A stretch of DNA of 59,763 nucleotides from DATGJX01 sp035279385 (GTDB taxonomy: Bacteria > Vulcanimicrobiota > Vulcanimicrobiia > Vulcanimicrobiales > Vulcanimicrobiaceae): contig DATEHZ010000064.1 of assembly GCA_035279385.1 (NCBI GenBank), positions 1 through 59,763 of the forward strand, given 5' to 3'. The position numbers were made by a program, and so were the translations under genes. Under the pieces are notes generated by a model. The model ran no database searches. It had not been told where the DNA came from and saw only the letters and a program-made list of their open reading frames with translations. Shown piece after piece: positions 1-8,201 of the stretch (the first letter of the stretch is position 1; every line of letters begins with the position of its first letter).

Positions 1-2
1 AC

Positions 3-251
3 AAACCGCCGGAAGCGCGGCCGCCGCTTGCGCTACGCACCGGACGCCGCATCCGCTGGGTCGAAGACGCGCTCGCGCCGGTGCGCGAACGTCTCGATCC
101 GCAGCGATTCCGGCGGCTAGTTCTCCAGATTGGCGCGACGCTCGGCATAGAACCGCTGATGTGGCTCATCGACATCGCGCACGTCGAACGCACGGAGGCA
201 GCGGAGATTTTACGCGCGTCGGCGCGGGAGTTATTGAAGGCGGCGTTATGA
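3..251 (+). CDS. TetR-like transcriptional regulator, C-terminal fragment (cut by window edge)
   Basis: The window opens inside a reading frame that runs to TGA at 249-251 (82 codons visible). The helical, Leu/Ala/Arg-rich tail, with a stretch like LVLQIGATLGIEPLMWL and the end ARELLKAAL, resembles the ligand-binding C-terminal domain of TetR-family repressors. The DNA-binding half lies outside the window, so the family call rests on the tail alone. Its stop overlaps the start of the next gene (ATGA), which suggests translational coupling with the SnoaL-like protein. Confidence 0.5.
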   Translation, partial: KPPEARPPLALRTGRRIRWVEDALAPVRERLDPQRFRRLVLQIGATLGIEPLMWLIDIAHVERTEAAEILRASARELLKAAL

Positions 252-685
252 GTTGGATTTCATCGGTTGATGACGATGCGCTGCAAGCCATCGTTGCAGA
301 ACTGGCGCAGGCATGGAACGCGGGAGACGCCCAGCGTTTCGCCGCGCGGTTCGCCTGGGACGGCGAACAAGTCAACATCTTCGGCGCGCAGTTGCACGGC
401 CGGCGCGAAGTTGCGCAGCGGCACGATCGCATCTTTAAAACAATCTTCCGCGGAAGTACGAACGTATTCGAAATCCTCGACGCACGCGTGATATCCGCCG
501 ACGTCATCGTCGCGCGGGTGTCTTCGGTCGTTACGGTCCCGGAAGGGCCGCTGCAAGGCGAACTGCGCACGATTGCATCGATGATCTTGCAGCGCACGGC
601 AGCGCAGTGGGAGATCGTGCTGTTCCACAACACACGCAACGCACCGGACGCGGCCCCCTCACTGTCCTTTACAACCGGAGACTAG
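248..685 (+). CDS. SnoaL-like / SgcJ-EcaC family protein
   Basis: A 145-residue protein beginning at the ATG that overlaps the upstream TGA (ATGA). The opening pattern, ALQAIVAELAQAWNAGDAQRFAARF followed by an aromatic, charged strand, is typical of the NTF2/SnoaL cone fold in the SgcJ/EcaC family. The end (WEIVLFHNTR) matches the last strand of that fold. Such proteins are often small-molecule isomerases, hydrolases or ligand binders, and the substrate cannot be read from the sequence. Overlap with the TetR-like gene suggests one operon. A longer frame upstream exists, but it is only the shadow of the regulator gene. Confidence 0.7.
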   Translation: MSWISSVDDDALQAIVAELAQAWNAGDAQRFAARFAWDGEQVNIFGAQLHGRREVAQRHDRIFKTIFRGSTNVFEILDARVISADVIVARVSSVVTVPEGPLQGELRTIASMILQRTAAQWEIVLFHNTRNAPDAAPSLSFTTGD

Positions 686-953
686 CGCCAACGTAGAACA
701 GGAGAATAACACCAGACGCGATCACACCCAGAAGCCCGGAGAGTCGAAACCAAAAGATTCCTTCCGCGGAATCGGGTTCTATACCACGGATCCGAAAGTA
801 TAGGAAGTATATGGTAGCAAGAGGCTTCGGTTGCTTCCGAATCCAGCCGATCGGGATGTCCGGGCGCAGCCAAAGAAGTTCACCCATCGCGAAGAGCAAG
901 CCAGCCGCGAAAACCGCTATGGTGATCTTCACTTGCAGCACCCCTTTGTTCAC
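669..953 (-). CDS. Small membrane protein, unknown function
   Basis: A 94-residue protein with two hydrophobic segments, about residues 8-24 (ITIAVFAAGLLFAMGELLWL) and 72-90 (LLGVIASGVILLFYVGASL), joined by a polar, aromatic linker. The start is GTG at 953; another in-frame GTG four codons in is also possible. It converges on the SnoaL-like gene and overlaps its end by 17 bp. No family is recognised. The clean two-helix layout and lack of any competing frame support a real gene. Confidence 0.5.
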   Translation of the reverse strand: MNKGVLQVKITIAVFAAGLLFAMGELLWLRPDIPIGWIRKQPKPLATIYFLYFRIRGIEPDSAEGIFWFRLSGLLGVIASGVILLFYVGASLRL

Positions 954-1227
954 TTGATGTGAACCAATAAAGAAAGCTGAAGTGGGATTCGGTGATAGTG
1001 AGCCGCCTACCTCGAAACCGCTCTTTCCACACCAACTTGAGGTCGTGAATTCGAGCGGACGTCACGGAAATGCGCCCGTCATCTGTATCGGTAACACGAC
1101 AGCTGCTGAAACTATCACGATTGGCAGATCTTTTCTTTGCGCCGTGATGTGGTATTATGTTGCTTGTGTGCAGACGAATCGTCGCATGCTATCATTGGCT
1201 CGCGACTGGCCGCCCGAAAACACTTGA
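954..1227. other. Intergenic gap with no recognisable gene
   Basis: About 270 bases, less GC-rich than the neighbours, between the leftward small membrane protein and a possible small rightward gene. Short frames here have no membrane segments, motifs or ribosome-binding sites that I trust. It probably holds divergent promoters, but I cannot assign boxes with confidence. Confidence 0.3.
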
Positions 1228-1437
1228 ATGAATCTCGCTCACCCAGCGTTTTTAGCCGGTGTTGCTTTTTGCATACTCGCTTCCGTGCCGTTTTTGTTCT
1301 TGCACGCTGGCATCGTCCTGCTAATTCTAGGTGCTATTTGCCTGGCTGTTGCGTTCTACCAGGCGCAGTCTACTTCCACTAGTGTAGACCGCGATAGTCC
1401 TATAAATGCATACGGCAGCATGACCACGATCGCGTAG
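1228..1437 (+). CDS. Possible small two-helix membrane protein
   Basis: A 69-residue frame starting with ATG. Two hydrophobic stretches cover about residues 7-27 and 28-46, followed by a polar tail. No clear ribosome-binding site precedes the ATG and no family is recognised. The hydrophobic pattern is the only support, so this could be spurious. Confidence 0.35.
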   Translation: MNLAHPAFLAGVAFCILASVPFLFLHAGIVLLILGAICLAVAFYQAQSTSTSVDRDSPINAYGSMTTIA

Positions 1438-1486
1438 CCTACTGAAAAATCGGCGTGCAGCCATCAATCGTGGCTCGTGGGGGTCT

Positions 1487-2920
1487 TCAGCAGCCGGAAC
1501 CGCCGAGTAAGACGTAGGCGTCGTTTGCGGTGAGGGAAAGCGTGCTGTGTATGGTGCGGCCTTCGATGTCGTGGTACGTTCCCGCGGGTAGCTTAAAGGA
1601 GGCCGAATAGGCGCTTGCGTTCACGACTGAAAGTCCACCGCTGAAACGGCGGCTGTATACGCTCGGGCCGCCCGATACCGCGCTGCACGCTCGGCCGATC
1701 GCCGCATTATATTCGGGATGGTACTGCAGCGTGCCGTAGTGCGTGCCGACGTACAGCAGCAAGCCGCCTTCATTGCCGAGCAGATAGGTTGCCAGCGAAT
1801 ATTCGAAGCCGAGGGTATCCACGGTCGTCTCGTTGATGAACTTGTCGATGACCAGCACGCCGGTCCCATGCTCCTGTGCATACCGCACATAGGGTAACTC
1901 CGCGTGGAACGTACTGCCGTTGCCGGTGCGATAACGCCCGTAATCGCTGAATCCGGTCTCGTCCTGAACGATGTCGGTATTCGCAAGCAACTGCCGCTCC
2001 GCGCTGTTCCCGATGGAGCCGGCGGGATGATTGACAATGAGCGTGAGCCCGTACGAATGGGCGATGCTGCGCGCCTGCGCGACAAAGTTTAGGACGTCCG
2101 TTATGTATGCCGGATCCGTCGGACTCGCGTAATGACGCTGGAACGTGCTGCCGTGCCACGAGCCGCAGCCGTATTCCGTCGAGTTCTTCGTCTGTCCGAA
2201 GTTGGGATTGCCGCCTTTGTAGATGTTCCAGAACACCACTTGATCGATCGCAAGCGCGGTATACCCAGCGCTCTTCGCGGCCCGCGCCATCGTCGAGATT
2301 TGATACGCCACGGCGCTGCTGTTGTGGATGTCGAGCGGCATGTCGGGAACGTCGATGCCGCCCATCACCGCAATGTCGCGCGTGGGCGAACCGCTCGCCG
2401 TACACGCGTAAAAGATCCAATCCGGATGATTCTGCTGCCACCAGGTGAGCGTGTGATGCGTCACGCTGTACTGATCGAGCCCCATGATAAAATATTGCGA
2501 AGCGAACATCCCTGGATGTACGGCGGTCCACGGTACCGGTTCGACCGAGCCCCACACCGCATCAAAGCGGCGTCCGTACTGATCGATTTGGGAGATCGGT
2601 ATATAACCGCCGTAGTAATCGAACACTTGGAACAGCCCGATGCGTCCGTTCGTGTTCGGAATACGCGTCGAAACGGTCGTTATTGCAGGCGGTGCGGTTG
2701 CTGTTGCCGGTGACGAAGTCGGCGGCGGCGGAGTCGCCGTCGGAGATTGTGTGGGAGCCCGCGTCGGGGAAGGCGATGGCGCATGCGGATCCGCAGGAGC
2801 AACAGGCAATACGCCCGTGCTCGGAGCTGTGGTGCTGCCGCCGCCGCATGCGGCGAGCAGTACAACGAACACGCATGCGAGATGCACAGCTGACACTCGC
2901 ACCCGGCTATTAAAGGGCAA
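1487..2920 (-). CDS. Lipoprotein with putative glycoside-hydrolase-like barrel (GHL15-like)
   Basis: A 477-residue protein with a TTG start. An N-terminal signal ends in a lipobox (LLAAC, then GGG), followed by a Pro/Thr/Ser-rich linker to about residue 85. The globular part begins RIGLFQVFDYYGG. It holds a motif resembling hypothetical glycosyl hydrolases of the GHL15 type: HPDWIFYAC, then PDMPLDIHNSSAV, then a strand ending in Asp (YTALAIDQVVFWN). A second candidate acidic residue lies in IVQDETGF. The protein should be anchored on the outer face of a membrane and may act on a polysaccharide. Substrate and activity are not shown by the sequence. Confidence 0.6.
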   Translation of the reverse strand: MPFNSRVRVSAVHLACVFVVLLAACGGGSTTAPSTGVLPVAPADPHAPSPSPTRAPTQSPTATPPPPTSSPATATAPPAITTVSTRIPNTNGRIGLFQVFDYYGGYIPISQIDQYGRRFDAVWGSVEPVPWTAVHPGMFASQYFIMGLDQYSVTHHTLTWWQQNHPDWIFYACTASGSPTRDIAVMGGIDVPDMPLDIHNSSAVAYQISTMARAAKSAGYTALAIDQVVFWNIYKGGNPNFGQTKNSTEYGCGSWHGSTFQRHYASPTDPAYITDVLNFVAQARSIAHSYGLTLIVNHPAGSIGNSAERQLLANTDIVQDETGFSDYGRYRTGNGSTFHAELPYVRYAQEHGTGVLVIDKFINETTVDTLGFEYSLATYLLGNEGGLLLYVGTHYGTLQYHPEYNAAIGRACSAVSGGPSVYSRRFSGGLSVVNASAYSASFKLPAGTYHDIEGRTIHSTLSLTANDAYVLLGGSGC

Positions 2921-2971
2921 TGACCTCGGCTTGGGCAGAGAAAGAGGTCCCCGCCTGTTAGGGCGATGGAC

Positions 2972-3550
2972 CTAACGTTTGTGCCACGCCAATTGCAGCC
3001 GCTGCAGCTTCAGCGCGTGAAAATGCGGATGCCACGGCCGCCTCCACGTCGGCCACCACGGCACATCATCATACGTGTCATCATGCGAGGTCGAACCGTC
3101 GCGGCTCCCACCCCACTCATACTCCGCAACGTGCGCGAGTTCGCCGCGAAAACGCGCGAACCACGTTTTCGGAAACCAGAACAGCGAGGGCAGCGCGAGA
3201 TCCTGCACGCCGTACGCTCGCAGCACGTCGTATACGTCGTCCTCGCAGTTGCGATGCCACACGCGATACGCTTGATACCGAATCCAGAGCACCGTGCGGT
3301 GCGCGAGTCGCGGATCGCACGGCTCGACGTCGATCCATTTCAGATCGTCGTATCGGTGATCGCGCATCTTCGAGACAGGGTTTGTAAACGAGCCGTTCCA
3401 AAAACCCATGTCGGTCGCAGGCGTGAAGAGATGTCCGCTGTGATTTTCCACCGATCCGGCGTCGACGCAGCCGGGCGCGATCTCGAACGCCCAACCGACG
3501 TGTCCGAACCCGTCGCCGCTGTGGTACCTGACGAAAACGGCGGCACGCAT
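2972..3550 (-). CDS. Hypothetical protein, possible permuted papain-fold (His then Cys) enzyme
   Basis: 192 residues, starting at the ATG one base beyond the stop of the DyP gene; the longer upstream frame only overlaps that gene. There is no signal peptide. The order GHVGWAFE near the N-terminus and RNCEDDVYDVLRAYGV in the middle recalls permuted papain-like (NlpC/LRAT-type) folds, where a His precedes the catalytic Cys. This is a pattern match only. The C-terminal third is rich in Trp, His and Arg. It is the last gene of the senB-DyP-hypothetical leftward unit, so it may share that pathway's role. Confidence 0.55.
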   Translation of the reverse strand: MRAAVFVRYHSGDGFGHVGWAFEIAPGCVDAGSVENHSGHLFTPATDMGFWNGSFTNPVSKMRDHRYDDLKWIDVEPCDPRLAHRTVLWIRYQAYRVWHRNCEDDVYDVLRAYGVQDLALPSLFWFPKTWFARFRGELAHVAEYEWGGSRDGSTSHDDTYDDVPWWPTWRRPWHPHFHALKLQRLQLAWHKR

Positions 3551-3551
3551 A

Positions 3552-4448
3552 TTACACGAGTGAGAGCAGCGCCTGTACCGACGGCACCACGTAATACGAG
3601 CCCGTGAGCGGGTGCGAGAATCGCGTGAGCGCATCGCGCGGACCGTCCGCGCCGGCCATGCGCCGCAGCATCGTATCCAAGCGCTGCTGCTCGCGCGCGA
3701 ATCCCACGAACATCAATCCGTGCGAGCCCACGTTTCCATACGGAACGCTGCGGCGGAAAATCGGGAGTTCGTTGCCTTGTGCATCGTGAAGCTCGGTGCG
3801 CGCTACGTGCGAATCTTCCGGCAAGTCCGCCTCGTCAAATTCTTCGGAGTCGTCCTTCGTGCGTCCCATGACGCGTTCTTGTGCGCGCTCGTCAAGCGCG
3901 TCGAACGCATCCATGTCGTGCTGCCATTGCTGCAGCAGCACGATGGTCGAACCGGCGCCGGGCTCCCCATCCGGCACGAGCGCGAGCGAGGGCGCTTCGA
4001 GCAGACTGGGGTTTGCCGTGCCGTCCTCAAAACCGGTGAGATCGCGGCTGTGCTGATACGCCCATCCGCTCAATTCAAATGCGACTTCCGCAACGCCGGA
4101 AAGCGTTTTGAGTGCGGCGCGCGCTTGATCGAAAATGACGTCGTACGACGCGCCGGTGAACCAGAACCACGCATCGTGCTGCGTCGCCGGCATCGTAAAG
4201 CCGTCTGCGCCGGCGATCGGCTCGGCGAAATCGTGCGCGGGTAGGGCGTGCTGCGGCGCGACGTGCGCCCACAGTGAGGGCCGGAACCCTAAAACGAGAT
4301 TTACGCCGGAGACGGTGGAATGCGGACGATCCAGTTCGAGGAGCGCGCTTGCAAACTGCGCCGCATTTCCCGGCGTACGCAGATCCAATTCGAAATGTGC
4401 TTGCGCGTTTTCACCGAGAGAGAAAATGCCGACCTGCGGATACGCCAT
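3552..4448 (-). CDS. Dyp-type heme peroxidase
   Basis: A 298-residue cytoplasmic-type protein (no signal peptide) of usual length for class B dye-decolorising peroxidases. The diagnostic GFEDGT motif is present with its catalytic Asp. The proximal heme His region (DSHVARTELHD) and the distal Arg region (PIFRRSVPYG) follow in the usual order. DyP enzymes use H2O2 to oxidise dyes, phenols or iron porphyrins. The ATG at 4448 overlaps the stop of senB as TGATG, so the two are almost certainly translationally coupled; an ATG seven codons upstream is also possible. Placement directly after a selenoneine gene is unusual and may link it to peroxide defence. Confidence 0.9.
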   Translation of the reverse strand: MAYPQVGIFSLGENAQAHFELDLRTPGNAAQFASALLELDRPHSTVSGVNLVLGFRPSLWAHVAPQHALPAHDFAEPIAGADGFTMPATQHDAWFWFTGASYDVIFDQARAALKTLSGVAEVAFELSGWAYQHSRDLTGFEDGTANPSLLEAPSLALVPDGEPGAGSTIVLLQQWQHDMDAFDALDERAQERVMGRTKDDSEEFDEADLPEDSHVARTELHDAQGNELPIFRRSVPYGNVGSHGLMFVGFAREQQRLDTMLRRMAGADGPRDALTRFSHPLTGSYYVVPSVQALLSLV

Positions 4449-5434
4449 CACGCCAGCAGTTCGCGCCATGCCCGCAGTTCCCGCTTGGGGTTAACGAGCG
4501 GCCGCAGCTTCTCGCACGCGCGTTGCAATCGCGCATAGAACGCCGGCTCCTCGTACGCGCGCTCGATCAGCCGTGCGAGTGCACGCGAATCACCCGTATC
4601 GTAGAGTCCCGGATACGCGCGCCCGAGTATGCCGGTATTGCCGGAGATGCGCGATGCAAGCACGGGCGTGCCGCAGGCGATTGCCTCGCAGACCGTGTTG
4701 GCGCCGCCTTCCATTCGCGAGGATTGCACGAGCAGATCGCTGTGCGCGAGCAGTGCGATCGCTTGCGCTCGCGAAAGTTCGCCGAGATAGCGGTAGCGCG
4801 GGTTGCGCCGCATCTCCTCGGTCACCGCGCGTTCGTACCGGTGCGTAAGGATACCGCCCGCGTGCACCACCTGCACGTTCAGCGTTCGGTCCAGCAAGCG
4901 CACCGCGTATGCAGCGCGCATCGGGTCCTTCTCCGAACGCAGGTGTCCGAGCACGCAGACGCGCAGCACACCGCCCTTGCGGCGGGCTCCGTGCCGTTTC
5001 TCCGGCGCAGACTGCACGACCGCACGGGCCTTTGCGCGTAATCGCGCCGGAAGCTCGCGAATCGCATCGGGCTGCAGCGTGACCAGAACGTCGGCGGCCT
5101 CCATCGCTCGCACGGCCGTCCGGCTGTGCCGGATATCGCGGTAGACGTCCGTTCCGGTCAGGACAAGGATGATGCGCCGCCGCGGATAAGCCGCACGGTA
5201 TGCCAGCACGCTCTTTGCACTTTTGCGAGCATGCAATGCCACCAGGCACGCAGCATCCTGCCCTGCGAACGCCGGCTCGATCGCGCACGCGCGTCCCAGC
5301 AGTGCAAACATCCGGGCATACCGCTTCGCCGTTACGGTGTTGCCCGCGCTTGCGGTCGACGAGGACGGAGAAACGATGAGAACGGCGCCCGCCGGTTTAC
5401 GTTTGGAAGACCTGCGCGACGCGCGGGCGCGCAC
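4448..5434 (-). CDS. senB: SenB-like selenosugar synthase (GT4-fold glycosyltransferase)
   Basis: A GT-B fold protein matching selenoneine-pathway SenB, which joins selenophosphate to a nucleotide sugar to make selenosugar. SenB-type motifs are seen in order: ALHARKSAKSV, LTGTDVYRDI, TLQPDAIRELP, VCVLGHLRSEKDP, RNPRYRYLGEL and QSSRMEGGANTVCEAIACGTPVLAS, with the end ERELRAW-like (KRELRAWRELLA). Conserved sequence begins about base 5392. No ATG lies near, and GTG at 5434 (328 aa) is the nearest usable start. Coding therefore overlaps the 5' end of divergent senA. It is first in a leftward unit with the DyP gene (TGATG overlap). No selenophosphate synthetase gene (senC/selD) is in the window. 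Confidence 0.85.
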   Translation of the reverse strand: MRARASRRSSKRKPAGAVLIVSPSSSTASAGNTVTAKRYARMFALLGRACAIEPAFAGQDAACLVALHARKSAKSVLAYRAAYPRRRIILVLTGTDVYRDIRHSRTAVRAMEAADVLVTLQPDAIRELPARLRAKARAVVQSAPEKRHGARRKGGVLRVCVLGHLRSEKDPMRAAYAVRLLDRTLNVQVVHAGGILTHRYERAVTEEMRRNPRYRYLGELSRAQAIALLAHSDLLVQSSRMEGGANTVCEAIACGTPVLASRISGNTGILGRAYPGLYDTGDSRALARLIERAYEEPAFYARLQRACEKLRPLVNPKRELRAWRELLA

Positions 5435-6590
5435 GCTCGCGCTCGTGTCGGATCTCACCGACGCGCAATTCACGGTGCCGATGCTCGATATCATCAATCC
5501 ATTCTTATGGGAAATCGGGCACGTCGCCTACTTTGCGGAGTTTTGGACGCTGCGTCATCTTTTCGGCGAAGCGCCGATCGTGCCGAATGCCGACCGGCTC
5601 TACGATTCGGCGAAAGTCGCGCACGACACGCGCTGGTCGCTGCCGCTTCCGGATCGCGCCCGGACGCTCGACTTCATGCAGGCGCAGTTCGAACGCATGC
5701 TCGAACGGGCCGACGAGGCGGCAGGGAAAGCCGAGAGCGCATACTTCTACACCTTGGCGCTGTTCCATGAGGATATGCACGACGAAGCCTTCGTCTACAC
5801 GCGCCAAACGCTGGGCTATAGCTGGCCGCTGCCGCGTCGGGCCGAACTATCGCCGGGTCGCCCGGAGCCGCTCGGTGACGCCGCGGTCCCCGGCGGAACG
5901 TACCGCATTGGCAGCACGCCGGACGACGGTTTCGTGTTCGACAACGAAAAGTGGGCGCACGACGTGCAGATCGACGAATTCCAAATCGCCCGCACGCCGG
6001 TTACGAACGCGCAGTTTCGCGCGTTTATCGACGAGGGCGGCTACCGCACACGCGAATTTTGGTCCGATGAAGGTTGGGCATGGCGCACGCAAGCGCAAGC
6101 GGAACAGCCGATCTACTGGCAAGACGGCATGCGCCGCCACTTCGATCGTCTCGTTCCGCTCTCGGACAACCAGCCCGTCGCACACGTGAACTACTTTGAA
6201 GCGCAGGCGTATTGCGCGTGGGCCGGCCGGCGTTTGCCGACCGAAGCGGAGTGGGAAGTCGCCGCAACCGGTTCACCGGTTCGCGGCAATCTGGACGGCG
6301 CGTACGGCGACGTCTGCGACGTCTCGCTGTTCGAGGACGCGCAGAGCGTCTACGGCTGCCGTCAGATGATCGGCAACGTCTGGGAGTGGACGCAAACGCC
6401 GTTCGAACCCTATCCAGGGTTCGCCGCCGATCCGTACAAAGAGTATTCGCAGCCGTGGTTCGGGACGCACTTCGTGCTGCGGGGCGGCGCGTGGTCGACG
6501 CGCTCGCGCCTGGTCACCACGCGCTGGCGCAATTTTTACCGCCCGCACCGGCGGGACGTCATCACCGGCTTTCGCACCGTGCAGCTATAA
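5376..6590 (+). CDS. senA: SenA-like selenoneine synthase (EgtB-type non-heme iron enzyme)
   Basis: 404 residues; ATG at 5376 with GGAG five bases upstream. The N-terminal DinB-like four-helix domain carries the iron-binding histidines: WEIGHVAYFAEFW (about residue 50) and LFHEDMHDEAF (HxxxHxE, about residue 133). The C-terminal formylglycine-generating-enzyme fold shows AGRRLPTEAEWE, MIGNVWEWTQTPF, LRGGAWSTRSR and the FYRPHRRDVITGFR ending typical of the EgtB/OvoA/SenA group. SenA couples hercynine with a selenosugar to give selenoneine. SenA rather than EgtB is inferred from the head-to-head senB and the Sec-containing permease 13 bases downstream. The hercynine-making enzyme is not in the window. 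Confidence 0.85.
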   Translation: MRTAPAGLRLEDLRDARARTLALVSDLTDAQFTVPMLDIINPFLWEIGHVAYFAEFWTLRHLFGEAPIVPNADRLYDSAKVAHDTRWSLPLPDRARTLDFMQAQFERMLERADEAAGKAESAYFYTLALFHEDMHDEAFVYTRQTLGYSWPLPRRAELSPGRPEPLGDAAVPGGTYRIGSTPDDGFVFDNEKWAHDVQIDEFQIARTPVTNAQFRAFIDEGGYRTREFWSDEGWAWRTQAQAEQPIYWQDGMRRHFDRLVPLSDNQPVAHVNYFEAQAYCAWAGRRLPTEAEWEVAATGSPVRGNLDGAYGDVCDVSLFEDAQSVYGCRQMIGNVWEWTQTPFEPYPGFAADPYKEYSQPWFGTHFVLRGGAWSTRSRLVTTRWRNFYRPHRRDVITGFRTVQL

Positions 6591-6603
6591 GGAGAACCGT
6601 TCA

Positions 6604-7701
6604 TTGTCCACACGTGAAGAAGCGCTCAGTAGCGGCACCGCAGCCGTATCGACGCGACGCCTCATCATCGGAACGCTGCTCTTCCTCGCGCTCTTCGCGG
6701 TGGGATTGTTTCTGGTCAAATGGTCGCCGTACTGGCATAAAGCGCACGTCGCGGCGGTAACGCATTCCATCGGCGCCTCGATCGTCAGCGGCAAGTCGAC
6801 GCAAGCGCCGGCAGCCGGCATCGCGGCCGCGTGGTCCTACGCGCTCGTGTATTACAAGTCGGTGTGGCAGGCTCTGCTCTTCGCACTCGTGATCGGCGCC
6901 GCCGTTCCGGTATTCGTGCCGCGGCGGTGGCTGCACCGGCTCATCGGCGGAAAATCTTTTGGTGCAACGGCGGTTGCGGGAGGGCTCTCACTCGCCGGCA
7001 TGATGTGAACATGCTGCACCGGTCCACTGGTAGTGGGCCTTCGCAAGCAGAACGTCAGTGTCGGAAGTGCCCTCGCATTCTTCTTAGGAAACCCGGTCCT
7101 CAACCCCGCAACGCTTCTTTTCATCGGCTTCGTGATCGGTTGGCCGTTCGTCGGACTGCGCATCGCGTTCGGCGTTATTCTCGTGTTTCTCGTTTCGTAT
7201 CTCGCCGCGAAATTTGCCGACCGGCTTCCGCAGCAGCAGACGCCGCCCATCGAACTCACCCTTGCACCGATTGAAGATCCGAACCGCAGCGTCGCCAGCG
7301 TCGCGACGGCATGGTTCAAGGAACTGTGGACGGAGATCTACACGATTCTGCCTGGATACGTCGTCATCGTGCTGCTCCTCGGCGCCGCGCGCGCATGGCT
7401 TTTCCCGCCGGGCTTGACGCTCCACGCTTCGGGCATCGGCGCAATCGTCGCGCTATCGGCAATCGGAACGGCATTCGTTATTCCGACCGCCGGCGAGGTT
7501 CCAATCGTTCAGACGCTCATGCACTCGGGTATGGGCATCGGACCGGCTGCGGCGCTGCTCATCACGCTGCCCGCAATCAGTATTCCGTCGCTGTTCATCG
7601 TCCGCGGAGCATTTCCGAAGCGCGTCCTCGCGTTCGTAACGGCGTGCGTCTTCGTATTGGGCGTTGTGGCCGGTATCGCGGCGATGGTGTTCATGCGCTA
7701 G
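6604..7701 (+). CDS. DUF318/ArsP-type permease, probable selenoprotein with Sec at codon 135 (in-frame TGA 7006-7008)
   Basis: TTG start at 6604 with GGAG nine bases upstream, 13 bases after senA. The frame runs to TGA at 7006-7008 and continues in the same frame to a true stop at 7701; read through, it is 365 aa. About eight membrane segments are spread over both halves. Around the TGA the reading is GGLSLAGMM-TGA-TCCTGPLVVGLRK, then ALAFFLGNPVLNPATL, which is the conserved MMCTCCT...LGNPxLNP core of this permease family with the first Cys replaced by TGA. A hairpin of bacterial SECIS form follows. Relatives export metalloids or organoarsenicals through this Cys cluster. Selenium or selenoneine-related transport is inferred from the senA/senB context. 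The alternative is a nonsense mutation. Confidence 0.85.
7013..7048 (+). promoter_or_regulatory. Bacterial SECIS-like hairpin for Sec insertion
   Basis: Seven-base-pair upper stem, 7021-7027 with 7033-7039 (one G-U pair), closing a five-base loop UGGUA at 7028-7032. A three-by-three internal loop leads to a lower stem of TGC 7015-7017 with GCA 7043-7045, extended by GC with one bulge. The loop begins 19 bases after the TGA and has G as its second base, both within the usual limits for bacterial SECIS elements read by SelB. It lies wholly within the coding sequence, as bacterial SECIS elements do. Confidence 0.75.
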
Positions 7702-7712
7702 CCCCCGGCGGC

Positions 7713-8192
7713 TTAGTGGACGAGCACCTTCGGCGGGATGAGCCACACCAGTTCGCCGGAGGTCGACGATGCATCGGAGAGATCGACGCGCGCCAGCCCA
7801 CCCTTCTTCAAATCCACGCGCGCGCCGCCCGTGAGTTCTCCGATGGTTCGGCTGAAGTCGGGCTCGTGCCCGACCAGCATCACCGCCTGCGCGTCGCCGT
7901 GCTTGCGCAGCAGTTGTCCAAGCACGTTCACATCGAACGCTTCCGCGAGGTGCACGTCCTCGATGACGCGATCGTCGCGATGCAGCCGCCCCGCGACGAT
8001 CTCCGCGGTCTGTTTCGCGCGTACGAGCGGGCTGGTAAGAATCACGTCCGGTGCGAGATTGAGATTCGCAAGCGCCTTGGCCTCACGTTCCATGCTTTTG
8101 CGGCCTTCGTCCGTCAACGGCCGCTCGGCATCCGAACCCTTCCACCCGTCGGTGTCCGCCGCAACCCCATGGCGCAAGAAATAGAGTTTCAT
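7713..8192 (-). CDS. sixA: SixA-type phosphohistidine phosphatase
   Basis: 159 residues, the usual SixA length. The N-terminal LYFLRHG gives the catalytic RHG of the histidine phosphatase superfamily. ERPLTDEGR, ILTSPLVRAKQTAE and LVGHEPDFS (second catalytic His) complete the active site. SixA removes phosphate from histidine on phosphotransfer proteins. It follows the MFS gene by nine bases on the same strand, so the pair is probably one unit, and it converges on the Sec permease. Confidence 0.9.
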   Translation of the reverse strand: MKLYFLRHGVAADTDGWKGSDAERPLTDEGRKSMEREAKALANLNLAPDVILTSPLVRAKQTAEIVAGRLHRDDRVIEDVHLAEAFDVNVLGQLLRKHGDAQAVMLVGHEPDFSRTIGELTGGARVDLKKGGLARVDLSDASSTSGELVWLIPPKVLVH

Positions 8193-8201
8193 TGGAGCGG
8201 T

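Noticed and set aside
7006..7008. Reading TGA as an ordinary stop, giving two short permeases
   Set aside because: Neither half is a complete membrane protein; the frame continues without shift and the conserved TCC motif follows at once.
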